Assembly: GCA_022791255.1 (NCBI GenBank) | Contig: JAAVYR010000022.1 | Coordinates: 1-46,088, forward strand | Source: Peptococcaceae bacterium | Lineage (GTDB): Bacteria; Bacillota; Dehalobacteriia; UBA4068; JAAVYR01 | DNA length: 46,088 bases | Direction: 5' to 3' | Shown here: one piece after another, positions 8,619 through 17,299 of the stretch | Position numbering within the stretch: position 1 is the first letter of the stretch | How the letters are laid out: each line of letters begins with the position of its first letter | Program-made: the position numbers and the translations under genes | Notes under the pieces: model-generated | The model's input: the letters and a program-made list of their open reading frames with translations, nothing else | Databases searched by the model: none | What the model was told of the DNA's origin: nothing

Positions 8619-8660
8619 AAAGGACCTGCTCTCAACAGTAAAGGAGCAGGTTCTTTTTTT
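8619..8660 (+). terminator. Intrinsic terminator of ileS
   Basis: The stem GGACCTGCTC pairs with GAGCAGGTTC around an 11-base loop and is followed by a run of T residues. It starts five bases after the ileS stop. Confidence 0.9.
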
Positions 8661-8756
8661 GAAGATAGTAAAGTAAGAAAAGGGAATTTGCAAGAATTGA
8701 CGAATAAAAGAATGGATATGTTTTGTCGTTCTCTGGAAAGCAATGACGAAAAAATT

Positions 8757-8790
8757 AAAAGATCCTTCACATTCGTTCAGGATGACAGTA
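8757..8790 (-). repeat. Short dispersed repeat, copy B
   Basis: On the minus strand this reads TGTCATCCTGAACGAATG then TGAAGGATCTT. It is the relative of copy A at 1344-1380, in opposite orientation. It sits in the 255-base gap between ileS and pyrB, at the boundary where the housekeeping order is interrupted. The rest of that gap holds the ileS terminator and no gene I can support. Confidence 0.5.
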
Positions 8791-8869
8791 ATACGAAAAA
8801 ATATATGTAGTTGTTCGGAAAAAGGGGATAACATAAGCAAAGCCAGAATTGAAAAGGAGTGTTTGTAGC

Positions 8870-9850
8870 ATGGGCAAGTTTTACAGCAAGAAACCGACAG
8901 AAGCAGAGATGGATTTATTCTTGGGTAAAGATATCCTGACTTCCTATCAATTTACCAAGGAAGAGTTAGAAATCATTATGCATACTGCGGCTTATTATGA
9001 AGAGGCGTTGGCAGGAAAAAAGCGTCTCTATGATATGGATGGAAAAATCATGGCTTCTTTATTCTTTGAGCCCAGTACGAGGACGCGACTTTCTTTTGAA
9101 ACGGCGATGAACCGTTTAGGCGGCAGCTGTATTACAGTGGCGGAGTCTGTAGATGCCCACACTTCTTCTCTTGCAAAAGGGGAAAGCATTTATGACTCTA
9201 TGCGCGTTATTGATACATATGCAGATGTCATCGTCTGCCGTAGCCCGGAAAAGGGTACTTTGAAGATTGCAGCAGAAGCGGCAGAAGTCCCGGTTATCAA
9301 TGCAGGGGATGGTCCGGGGCAGCATCCGACCCAAGCACTTCTAGATATTTATACCATCTTTAAGGAAAAAGAAGATTTAGATGGCCTTACCATAGCACTG
9401 GTGGGAGATTTGAAACATGGCAGGACGGTACATTCGCTGGTGGACTTCTTGGCTATGTATCATACCAAGCTGATTTTCTGTTCGCCTAGCTCTTTGCCTA
9501 TGCCAGAAATCATCACCCAAAAAGTGCGGGAACGGGGCGTTGATATCGAGGAAAGCAACAACCTGGCTGAAGCATGCAGCAAAGCAGATGTTATCTATAT
9601 GACCAGAGTGCAGCGGGAACGGTTTGAGGATGTTTCTGACTATGAAGCGGTAAAGGATGAATTTATTATTAACGAGGAAATGGTGCAGAAATTCAAATCA
9701 GGTGCCATCATCCTTCATCCGTTGCCGAGAGTCAATGAAATCACTGTAGGGGTAGACCAGTATCCCGGTGCTGCCTACTTTCGTCAGGTAGGCAATGGGG
9801 TGCCGGTGCGCATGGCGCTCTTGGCTCTTGTAACCGGTTCTGTAAAATAA
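8870..9850 (+). CDS. pyrB: Aspartate carbamoyltransferase, catalytic subunit
   Basis: PyrB condenses aspartate and carbamoyl phosphate in pyrimidine synthesis. The 326-residue product has the carbamoyl-phosphate motif 'FFEPSTRTRLSFE', 'DGPGQHPTQALLD', 'VGDLKHGRTVHSL', 'MTRVQRERF' and 'LHPLPRVNEI', all normal. The ATG at 8870 (MGKFYSKKPT) is chosen over a TTG at 8849 because AAAAGGAG lies between them at ribosome-binding distance. No pyrI, pyrC or pyrR is adjacent, so it is a detached pyr gene. I could not find a PyrR attenuator in its leader. The extra N-terminal 20 residues before the usual 'LLGKDIL' start are slightly long. Confidence 0.97.
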   Translation: MGKFYSKKPTEAEMDLFLGKDILTSYQFTKEELEIIMHTAAYYEEALAGKKRLYDMDGKIMASLFFEPSTRTRLSFETAMNRLGGSCITVAESVDAHTSSLAKGESIYDSMRVIDTYADVIVCRSPEKGTLKIAAEAAEVPVINAGDGPGQHPTQALLDIYTIFKEKEDLDGLTIALVGDLKHGRTVHSLVDFLAMYHTKLIFCSPSSLPMPEIITQKVRERGVDIEESNNLAEACSKADVIYMTRVQRERFEDVSDYEAVKDEFIINEEMVQKFKSGAIILHPLPRVNEITVGVDQYPGAAYFRQVGNGVPVRMALLALVTGSVK

Positions 9851-9856
9851 ATAAAA

Positions 9857-9890
9857 AAGAGATAGGCGATAAACGCTTATCTCTTTTTTT
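9857..9890. terminator. Bidirectional terminator between pyrB and the mmcQ-type gene
   Basis: AGAGATA-g-GCG and CGC-t-TATCTCT form a hairpin flanked by A-runs on one side and T-runs on the other. It can terminate pyrB on the plus strand and the convergent gene on the minus strand. Confidence 0.85.
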
Positions 9891-9900
9891 ATGGTGTGGT

Positions 9901-10284
9901 TTATTTCTTAGTTAGTTGATAGCTTTCGTTAAGGAGGTAATAGATTTCGTCTTCTGGAATGGTACCATCTAAGCGAAGGGAAATCCAGTGGGTTTTATTC
10001 ATATGGTAGGCTGGGTGGTAGCCGTCGTTATTTAATAAAGTGGGGATGGCGGCAGGGTCAGCTTTGATGACCAATAAATCTATACAACCATTGGGATCGC
10101 TTGGATGAGAAAGATTTAATTTCGTGTAGGGTAAATCGACGATGATACCAAACCATTTTTGATTATGTGTATGCTTGAATACTGCATAGTTTGGGTACTT
10201 TTCCCAGAGATATTGGGGCGTTGTGTCAAAATTTTCTTTAGCATATTGGAAAATTTTTTGTCTAGAAACAGATTGTTTATTCAT
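9901..10284 (-). CDS. MmcQ/YjbR family protein
   Basis: This small protein (127 residues) of the MmcQ/YjbR superfamily has a CyaY-like DNA-binding-type fold and no defined function. Recognisable elements are 'TPQYLWEKYPNYAVFKH', 'KWFGIIVDLPY' (start of the central beta-sheet), 'DLLVIKADP', 'GYHPAYHMNKTHWISLRLDG' and 'IPEDEIYYLLNESYQL', the standard C-terminal pattern. AGGAG precedes the start. It follows the GLUG surface-protein gene by 45 bases on the same strand, so it could be the last gene of that transcript, though no functional link is evident. Confidence 0.9.
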   Translation of the reverse strand: MNKQSVSRQKIFQYAKENFDTTPQYLWEKYPNYAVFKHTHNQKWFGIIVDLPYTKLNLSHPSDPNGCIDLLVIKADPAAIPTLLNNDGYHPAYHMNKTHWISLRLDGTIPEDEIYYLLNESYQLTKK

Positions 10285-10329
10285 TCAGCCTAATCTCCTA
10301 AAGAGTCTTTTTATTGGTTTAAATTTATT

Positions 10330-13300
10330 TTAACGGATGATGTTGTTTGAGGCAATGTCTTTTTTTGGGGGCTTGTTTTGCCTTTTTCGTTTTATTAGAT
10401 ATACTCCATAACTACTGGATAGCAGCAATAAGGCAATGACAGCATAAAGCCACAGAGGTGCGCTCTTTGGTACTTCATATAGGGTGAAAACTGGTCCCGG
10501 CGCGCTGCACTCTAAGTAACGGCCAAAAGGTTTGGTTTGGGCTGTTTGGATAGTATCGCCGCTGGCAATGATAATCTGACTGTTCTTTTTGAGTGGCAGA
10601 TAACGCACCTGATAGCTGGTCTTAGGAGCTTCATTGGTTATGGTTACTTGATAGCTGGCTAGGATAGTTTTTCCTTGGATTTTGGTTTTCTCGGCATTCT
10701 CAGAAATGGCGATTTGCCCGTTGTCATCAAAGGCACCGCAAACCAAGAGAATGGCTTTGCCATCTCGCTTTAATGCAGCAGGGAGGATTTCGATGGCGCG
10801 CTCGTATTCTGCTGTAAGGATAGCATCGTAAAGTGGCATGGTATAGTCATAGCTAGTCCAGGTGCCAAAGTAGCCTTTTTTTTCAGGGACTGTAGGGATA
10901 AGATTTGCGTCAATAGGCTGTCCGTAGGTATAGGGTAGGGTTGCAATAACTTGATCATCTGCTATGTAGGTAAGGCTGAAGGTGGCCTGATGTTGAAAAG
11001 TTTTTTCGATGAAGCGGCAATAATCTTCTATGGAAGCAGCTTCTGCCCGACCCTGATAGGAAATGCCATCAATACCGCCTAATTCCTTGCTGACAAAATA
11101 GTTTTGACTGATATCTTGCCTGTTTTCGCTATCAGCGCCACTGATAGCACCTTTGTTTTCATCGGCACGGGAGATATGTACTACTGCATAGCAATTGGTT
11201 ATGGTCTTACTTTGTCCGGCAATGCCCCCAACAAAATCATCTCCAGCTAGGGTGCATTTAGCAGCGCTATTGCGGATGAAACCATCTGAACTTCCTGCAA
11301 TACCACCTACAAAGCTGCCGTCAGTGCTTTCTATAGTTCCATAACCTTCACAGAGAAGTGCCGTACCCAAATCCATTTTGCCAACGATAGCACCGACATA
11401 ATGTTTTTTTCCGGTAATCATGCCATGGTTTTGGCATCCTTCAATGATGGCTTTGGTCTGATAAGTGAACCGGAGAGAGTCTTTGCCTTGTTTTACCACA
11501 TCATCTTCTGGGTCAAAGTCGTATTCTATGGCCATGGCGCCGGCAATACCGCCTGTATTGATATCTGCTTGGACATTGCCCTTATTACAGGACGCATAGA
11601 TTTTTCCTTGGGTAATGGAGGCTGTATTTTTGTCTGATACATCTTCGATAAAATCTTCTTTGGTTTCGGCTTGATTGCGGTCATAGGTATCCGAGAGTAT
11701 GTTAAGGATTTGCAAGAATTGTCCATTAACAGTCGTAAAGTCATTCATTAAGTCATCTTGAGTATCAGATATGTTCTGGTTGAGTTGAGAAACTTGGTCT
11801 TGTATGTTATCAAGAGAGGTGCGCAGGTCATCAATATTTCCCCGGAATTCTTGGTCTATTTCAGGGATTTGCAAGGTATCTCCACTATTGATGGTTCTGA
11901 TAGCGCGAGTTAATTCTGTAGCGCCTAAGGTTAGATAATCCATGCCGCGTTCCATATCGTATAGGCCGTCGGATAGTGAGTCTAGGCATTTTGCTAGTTC
12001 GGGGGCATGTTTTTTCATTTCTTGGAGGATCGCAGAGGTTTTCGCTAAAGTGGTTTTTAATGCTTCTAGCTGTTGTTGTAGCTGCCCGAAGGCTGCTTGC
12101 AGTTTTTGGATAGCTGCTTGGATAGCTGCAGGATCCAAGTCTTTGCCTAAATCAGGCAGTTGGTTTTGGATGGTGTCAATGGTTGCCCTGATGGCGGCAA
12201 TCTGTTCTGCAGTGAGACCTAGTTGGGTAATGAATTCTTGAATGGTGGCATCATCCGGCAAATAGCCTTGTTGTTGAAGAAACCGTAATATATCTTCGGC
12301 ATTGGTCAAATAGCTTTCTGAAACGGCAAGCTGTTGTTCGATGTTGCCGATGTCTTCTTTGATTGGCTCGGTATCTACAGGGGTAACGGTGCCATTATCA
12401 ATACTTGCTTGTAAATCGTCAATATGTTGTTCCAGATTGATTTGACCTTCCGGCAGAGAAGAGAGGACGGTTTGCTGTTCTCTTTGTGCGGCCTCTGCTT
12501 GTTGTAGTTTTGCTTCTATCTGATTTTGATTTGGCGTGGTCTGTTCTTCTTTATCGGAGGTGTCTGGTTGGGGACTATCTGCATCATTTTTTTTCACAGC
12601 GGCAGCAACATCACGAAGATATTTGACTAGTGCATCTCCCGCTTCCTCTAATTCAACAATGCCGGAACCTAGTTTTACGGTAGCAGTGGATATTTGTTGC
12701 AGACCTTTTTCCATATGGTCAAGACTTCTTGATACCCGCCGAAGTAGGTCATTGGTATCGGTAATGACTGTATCGGCATAATCCAGGGCGCTATCTGTCA
12801 TGGAGTCAGCTGCGTTAGCTGCGCTATCTAGTTGTTGGTTGATGTTATTTAAGGTATCAGTGATTTCATGGTCAGAACGATTTAATGTTTTGGTAATGGT
12901 AGATTGGGTAGCTCGTAAGGTATCGTTTAATTGTTGCAAGGCGTCTTTGCTGTATGCTTGGACGATGTAGGGTTCTGCTTGCCCGCAAATGCCGCCTACA
13001 TCCTTTCGACCGAAAATTTCACCGTTATTTTCGCAGTTTGCAATGACGCCGCTTTGTCTGCCGCAAATACCGCCTGTATTATACCCCACATGTTGATAGC
13101 CGATGGTACCGTCATTTTTGCAGCTATCGATTTTGCCTTTAGAAAAGCCTGCGATACCGCCGGTGTCTGTGGTTGCGTTAAAGTTTTCGGTGGAACGAAT
13201 AGCTGATAAATCTATTTCGCCATCGGGTGTCAAGTCTGATAAAGATTTTTTATTGGTGATGGTAGTGGTATTAACATTGGCATGGTTTTGGCAATTTGCA

Positions 13301-13944
13301 ATAGTACCAAAGTTTTGTCCGGTGATACCGCCGGTATAGCTTTCGCCTAAAAAGGCACCTTGGGCAGTGCAATAGGTGATAGTACCTGTTTCTGAGGTGT
13401 AGCCTGCGATGCCGCCAACATTGCTTTTCCCGGTTATGGTGCCGTTAAAGGTGCAATAGGTGATAGTGCCGTCATTGTTGCCGGCAATGCCGCCTAAGTA
13501 TTTTGGGTTGCCTTCTGGGGCAATAAGGCCTGTTACTGTTAAGTTTTCTATCTTGCCGCTGGACTGTACATAACGGAATAAACCTTGATAGGAGCCTTTG
13601 TCTGTAAGGTGAAGCCCGGATATGGTGTGTCCGTTGCCCCGGAAAGTGCCGCCGAAAGAAGGAATGGGCGTAAAGTCCATGGCGGATAAATCAATATCAC
13701 TGGTGAGCTCTACAATTTTATTTTGGGACCAGGTATCTAGGGTGCAGTTCTTGCCCAAGTCTATCAGGTCCGAACCATTGCGGATATAAATTTTATTTTC
13801 ATTTTGGGTTGTGGTTTTTGTATTCTCCGAAGTGACGGCAAGGGCTGGTACTGGAATACAATTTACCCAGAAAAAGGAGACCAGTAACAGGCTGGATAAG
13901 ATTTTCTGAAATATCTTCTTATTGATTGTTGTTTTTGTTATCAT
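10330..13944 (-). CDS. Large GLUG-repeat and coiled-coil surface protein, C-terminal membrane anchor
   Basis: The protein has 1204 residues. A signal peptide (about 1-37, ending PALA) leads. Next comes a beta-helical region (about 50-325) with GLUG-type repeats such as 'YLGGIAGNNDGTITYC', 'VGGIAGYTSETGTITYC' and 'TGGICGRQSGVIANC'. A very long Gln/Leu/Asp-rich coiled coil runs from about 330 to 770. More GLUG repeats follow (about 790-980, 'FVGGIAGSSDGFIRNS'), then two beta domains ('LTYIADDQVIATLPYTYGQPI' begins the first), and one transmembrane helix (about 1164-1184) before a basic tail. The start overlaps the end of the MMPL gene by 26 bases, so the two are translationally coupled and probably act together. 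GLUG proteins are surface or adhesive proteins. The coiled-coil plus single-anchor layout recalls the extracellular part of YhgE/Pip-like proteins, but that is inference. Confidence 0.8.
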   Translation of the reverse strand: MITKTTINKKIFQKILSSLLLVSFFWVNCIPVPALAVTSENTKTTTQNENKIYIRNGSDLIDLGKNCTLDTWSQNKIVELTSDIDLSAMDFTPIPSFGGTFRGNGHTISGLHLTDKGSYQGLFRYVQSSGKIENLTVTGLIAPEGNPKYLGGIAGNNDGTITYCTFNGTITGKSNVGGIAGYTSETGTITYCTAQGAFLGESYTGGITGQNFGTIANCQNHANVNTTTITNKKSLSDLTPDGEIDLSAIRSTENFNATTDTGGIAGFSKGKIDSCKNDGTIGYQHVGYNTGGICGRQSGVIANCENNGEIFGRKDVGGICGQAEPYIVQAYSKDALQQLNDTLRATQSTITKTLNRSDHEITDTLNNINQQLDSAANAADSMTDSALDYADTVITDTNDLLRRVSRSLDHMEKGLQQISTATVKLGSGIVELEEAGDALVKYLRDVAAAVKKNDADSPQPDTSDKEEQTTPNQNQIEAKLQQAEAAQREQQTVLSSLPEGQINLEQHIDDLQASIDNGTVTPVDTEPIKEDIGNIEQQLAVSESYLTNAEDILRFLQQQGYLPDDATIQEFITQLGLTAEQIAAIRATIDTIQNQLPDLGKDLDPAAIQAAIQKLQAAFGQLQQQLEALKTTLAKTSAILQEMKKHAPELAKCLDSLSDGLYDMERGMDYLTLGATELTRAIRTINSGDTLQIPEIDQEFRGNIDDLRTSLDNIQDQVSQLNQNISDTQDDLMNDFTTVNGQFLQILNILSDTYDRNQAETKEDFIEDVSDKNTASITQGKIYASCNKGNVQADINTGGIAGAMAIEYDFDPEDDVVKQGKDSLRFTYQTKAIIEGCQNHGMITGKKHYVGAIVGKMDLGTALLCEGYGTIESTDGSFVGGIAGSSDGFIRNSAAKCTLAGDDFVGGIAGQSKTITNCYAVVHISRADENKGAISGADSENRQDISQNYFVSKELGGIDGISYQGRAEAASIEDYCRFIEKTFQHQATFSLTYIADDQVIATLPYTYGQPIDANLIPTVPEKKGYFGTWTSYDYTMPLYDAILTAEYERAIEILPAALKRDGKAILLVCGAFDDNGQIAISENAEKTKIQGKTILASYQVTITNEAPKTSYQVRYLPLKKNSQIIIASGDTIQTAQTKPFGRYLECSAPGPVFTLYEVPKSAPLWLYAVIALLLLSSSYGVYLIKRKRQNKPPKKDIASNNIIR

Positions 13945-16453
13945 CTGTTATTGCTCCTTTCTGCTCATTTTCTTGTGTTGCGGGGTATTGTTCTGATATT
14001 TGTTCAGGTGCCAAAGGAACTGTATCTGATCCGTTATCAGGCTGTAGTTTTGTGTTGGTATCAATATGGATTTGTCCTTTTACATTGCCTTTGACGATAC
14101 CATGAATATCAGCATCTACAAAGCCGTTAATATAGCCGCGAACTCTGCCATTGACGACAAATATGCCAGTATCGTTTTTAATGGCGTCTGGTCTTTTCAG
14201 GTCGAAGCTGGTTCGCTCGATAAGAATATCACCTAAAAGTAAAATCTCAGGGAGAACGCACATAACTAAGAACATGGAGATAATGGTACCTCTGCCTAGA
14301 TTTGCACCGATAGAAACAATGCTAGGGTCTGTAGATAATTTACTGATAAGGAAGCCTGCCGCAGCTAGAATACTGCCAGAAGTCAGTACTGTGGGAAAGG
14401 CGAAGTTCAGGGCTTCTGTTATGGCTTCTTTTAAGGGTAGCTCTTTTTTTAGTTCTAGGTAACGATTAGAAATTACAATCGCATAGTCGATGTTTGCCCC
14501 CATCTGGATGGAACTAACAATCAGATAGCTTAAAAAGAAAAGGGGTGCATTGGTCAGGTAGGGGAAGGAAAAGTTAATCCAGACGCTGCCCTGAATGACG
14601 GCAATGAGGAGGATGGGTAGTCCTGCGCTTTTAAAGGTGAAAAATAACACGATGATAACAAACAGTACGGATAAAATGCTGATAATGGTATTGTCACGGT
14701 CGAAGGAGGCAGATAAATCATAGTCACTGGTGGAGTTGCCTACGACATAAACGGTATCATAGTATTTCCCAGCGATGGTATGTACGCGGTCGATAAAGCG
14801 AAACGTTTCTTCTCCTTCTTCCGGCATATCCAGGTGTAGCAGTATTCTGGTGTAATTTTCCCCGGAAAGCTGTAGCCGAGCGTCTTCTAATTTAATGTGC
14901 ATATCATCTAAGTCTGCTGCCAAGTCGTCATCTAAGTCCAAATAACCATCTTCCTTTAAATCATATACATACATGAAAATATCGATTAAAGGGATGCCGT
15001 ATTCATCAATGCCGCGGATAAGCTTGGCATAATCTTCGTTTTCTGTGGTGTAGAGGGTATAGAGCAGTTTTGCCAGCTCTACATCAATATCGCATAATTC
15101 GGAAAATTGCCGCGGATTTAATTTATCTGTGAGCATATAATCGTCTTTGGCTTCAATATTAGCAAGGGCAGTAATATCTTTTATCTCTTGATAACTGAGA
15201 AGCTCTCCGATAAGAGCCTTTTCCTTTTCATAATCGCCCTTTGGCACTAGAAGTGCTGCTACATTGGTGGTACCAAAGTTTTCTTCAATACGGTCGCTGG
15301 CGATTTGGACATCATTTCGTTTATCTGTTTTTAAGGAGTGTTCTCCATAGACAAAAGGACATAGTGAGGAGAAATGATAGGCAATCAGAATGACAACAAC
15401 AAAAATCACCGGCACGATATTTTTTAGCTTTACGACGATTTTCCCTAGCAGGGATATTCTAGGTACGAAGCTCTTGTGGGGTGTTTTATCGATGTATTTG
15501 CCAAATATCATCAGGAGACAAGGCATTAATGTAAATACAGATAGTAAGCTGAACAAGATAGATTTAATTAATACCATGCCCATATCAAAACCGATTTGGA
15601 ACTGCATGAACATCAGGGCTGCTAGGCCTGAAATGGTAGTCAGAGAGCTAGCGGAAATTTCTGGAATGGCCTTACTAAGGGCTACAACGACGGCATCATG
15701 AATATCATGAGTTTTTCGTTCTTCGCTGTAGCGGTGTATCATGATGATGGCATAGTCGATAGATAGTGCCAGCTGCAGTACTGCTGTAACAGAATTTGAT
15801 ACAAAGGAGATTTCACCAAAGATAAAGTTGGTGCCTTTATTTAAAATAGCAGCAGCGACAAAGGTTAGCAGCATAACGGGAATTTCCATATAAGTGCGAG
15901 AAGTAAAAAGCAATACGCCAACAATGATGACGGCTGCGACGGCTAGTACTACATTCATTTCGCTGGCTAGCTGTTGAGAGTTATCTGTTTTACTTCTGGT
16001 GATATAGGTGTCATAATCTTGCAGTAGGTTTTCGATTTCTCCATAGCTTTCATCCAGAAGTGCGTCGTCTTCCTCTTGGACTAGGGTAACAGAAAAAAGA
16101 GCGCAGGTATTGGTATAGTGGTCCGTGCTATCGTCAAACTCTACCATACTGACAGAAGGAAGCGCTTCCAGTTCTTCGCTGATAATTTCTGCCTCTTGAT
16201 AAGAAATATTCATTACCATTACTTTTGCTGTGGCATAGGTAACAAATTCCTCTTCCATGATGGTAAGGCCTTGGCGCGTCTCTGTCGTATCAGGCAAATA
16301 TTCCGTCAAATCGTTACAGACTTCTACCCAACCAGAGGAAAAGGCAGAGAAAATCATCGCAGCAATATATAATAGAAAAAATAAATTTCGCTTATCAATG
16401 ATAAATTCAGCGATTTTTTCCATAATAGATGTGGTAGGTTTTTCTTTTTTCAT
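13919..16453 (-). CDS. MMPL/RND family exporter with glycine-periodic C-terminal tail
   Basis: This 844-residue integral membrane transporter has two repeated halves. Each half has one helix (first at about 20-42), a large extracytoplasmic domain and a five-to-six-helix bundle. Family signatures are 'LALSIDYAIIMIHRYSEE' in the first bundle and 'MGANIDYAIVISNRYLE' in the second. MMPL/RND proteins export lipids, drugs or peptides using the proton gradient. After the last helix the cytoplasmic tail has an unusual stretch (about 745-785) of the type G.V.G.I.G.V.A.I.G.V.G.V, like a bactofilin beta-helix, then a disordered Gln/Asn/Glu tail. The ATG at 16453 is preferred over the GTG at 16504 because GGAG lies seven bases upstream and the longer version would begin inside the operator. 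It is co-oriented and overlapping with the GLUG gene, and divergent from a TetR regulator. Confidence 0.88.
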   Translation of the reverse strand: MKKEKPTTSIMEKIAEFIIDKRNLFFLLYIAAMIFSAFSSGWVEVCNDLTEYLPDTTETRQGLTIMEEEFVTYATAKVMVMNISYQEAEIISEELEALPSVSMVEFDDSTDHYTNTCALFSVTLVQEEDDALLDESYGEIENLLQDYDTYITRSKTDNSQQLASEMNVVLAVAAVIIVGVLLFTSRTYMEIPVMLLTFVAAAILNKGTNFIFGEISFVSNSVTAVLQLALSIDYAIIMIHRYSEERKTHDIHDAVVVALSKAIPEISASSLTTISGLAALMFMQFQIGFDMGMVLIKSILFSLLSVFTLMPCLLMIFGKYIDKTPHKSFVPRISLLGKIVVKLKNIVPVIFVVVILIAYHFSSLCPFVYGEHSLKTDKRNDVQIASDRIEENFGTTNVAALLVPKGDYEKEKALIGELLSYQEIKDITALANIEAKDDYMLTDKLNPRQFSELCDIDVELAKLLYTLYTTENEDYAKLIRGIDEYGIPLIDIFMYVYDLKEDGYLDLDDDLAADLDDMHIKLEDARLQLSGENYTRILLHLDMPEEGEETFRFIDRVHTIAGKYYDTVYVVGNSTSDYDLSASFDRDNTIISILSVLFVIIVLFFTFKSAGLPILLIAVIQGSVWINFSFPYLTNAPLFFLSYLIVSSIQMGANIDYAIVISNRYLELKKELPLKEAITEALNFAFPTVLTSGSILAAAGFLISKLSTDPSIVSIGANLGRGTIISMFLVMCVLPEILLLGDILIERTSFDLKRPDAIKNDTGIFVVNGRVRGYINGFVDADIHGIVKGNVKGQIHIDTNTKLQPDNGSDTVPLAPEQISEQYPATQENEQKGAITDDNKNNNQ

Positions 16454-16481
16454 GGTAACACTCCAATATGTTAGTTTGTAG

Positions 16482-16508
16482 ACAAGTGTATTTTTTATTG
16501 ACACTTGT
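16482..16508. promoter_or_regulatory. Inverted repeat, probable operator of the TetR regulator
   Basis: ACAAGTGT (16482-16489) and ACACTTGT (16501-16508) form a perfect 8-base inverted repeat with an 11-base spacer in the divergent intergenic region. It overlaps the -35 of the rightward promoter and lies at the start point of the leftward one, so one bound dimer could repress both. Confidence 0.6.
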
Positions 16509-16526
16509 TATTTTACACTATATGAT
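16498..16526 (+). promoter_or_regulatory. Candidate promoter of the tetR-type gene
   Basis: TTGACA at 16498-16503, a 17-base spacer and TATGAT at 16521-16526. The -35 box overlaps the right arm of the inverted repeat. Confidence 0.55.
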
Positions 16527-16538
16527 GTAGGTAGGCAA
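16510..16538 (-). promoter_or_regulatory. Candidate promoter of the MMPL-GLUG operon
   Basis: Read on the minus strand: TTGCCT (16538-16533), a 17-base spacer and TAAAAT (16515-16510). The predicted start is near 16503, inside the inverted repeat. Confidence 0.45.
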
Positions 16539-16628
16539 GAAAAAGCCTGGTATCAATTTATACATTTTGTTTGTTATGCGACAATTAATGATATTTGTCT
16601 GATAAAATGAAAGAGATGAGGCATTTCT

Positions 16629-17198
16629 ATGAAAGAAGATTTAAGGATTAAACGAACCCACAAGCTGTTATCTGAGGCATTAGTTTTGCTTATGAGTGAA
16701 AAGCCTTTTGAGAAAATTACAGTGGTGGATATTTGTGAACGGGCCATGGTGCACCGGGCTACCTTTTACGCCCATTTTGCAGATAAATATGAATTACTAA
16801 AGTTTGTTTTGCAAACCTTTGAAGCAGCATTTGATAATGAAGATGTGACTACCCATGATATTGCAGGTTATCGTTCCTATTATCTATCTGTAGCGTCGGA
16901 TATCATTGATGAGATAGCCAAGCGAAAAGATCTGATGGCAACCATCATTCATAAAAACCAGGAAGAGTCCTTTTTAGCGGGTATCCGTTATCGTTTAACA
17001 GATAAAATATTAGAAAAGCTGCTGAAATGTAATGATAACGGTATGGTATTGCCGGTGCCAGCAGAAGTATTAGCGCGGTTTTATGCCGGAGCGTGCATGA
17101 GCATCTTGGAATGGTGGATTGTAGATGGGCAGGATATTTCTAAAGAACAGTTGGTATCCTATTTAAATCGTTTAATCTTAAACGAACATCTTTCTTAA
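16629..17198 (+). CDS. TetR/AcrR family transcriptional regulator
   Basis: The protein has 189 residues. The N-terminal helix-turn-helix reads 'KRTHKLLSEALVLLMSEKPF', then 'ITVVDICERAMVHRATFYAHFADKYELL', the classic TetR DNA-binding signature with 'RATFYAHF' in the recognition region. The C-terminal ligand domain (about 75-185) ends 'FYAGACMSILEWWIVDG', which is like the TetR_C_8 type seen in regulators of MMPL and YhgE-like envelope genes. GAGG precedes the ATG. The gene is divergent from the exporter operon, with a shared operator between them, so it most likely represses that operon and itself. The ligand is unknown. Confidence 0.93.
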   Translation: MKEDLRIKRTHKLLSEALVLLMSEKPFEKITVVDICERAMVHRATFYAHFADKYELLKFVLQTFEAAFDNEDVTTHDIAGYRSYYLSVASDIIDEIAKRKDLMATIIHKNQEESFLAGIRYRLTDKILEKLLKCNDNGMVLPVPAEVLARFYAGACMSILEWWIVDGQDISKEQLVSYLNRLILNEHLS

Positions 17199-17299
17199 AT
17201 AGTTTGATTAGTAGAAGCCTTTGTTCAAAAGAATTTAATTACGCATAATAAATATGTTTTCTAATAAAAAGATAGACGAGAAAGAAAGGGGGAAGACAG

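Noticed and set aside
8553-8840. Open frames across the ileS end and the gap to pyrB.
   Set aside because: They run through the ileS terminator and the dispersed repeat; no ribosome site and no protein-like composition.
11401-13339. Plus-strand openings inside the GLUG/coiled-coil gene.
   Set aside because: Shadows of the real minus-strand frame; no start signals, and the minus frame has signal peptide, repeats and anchor.
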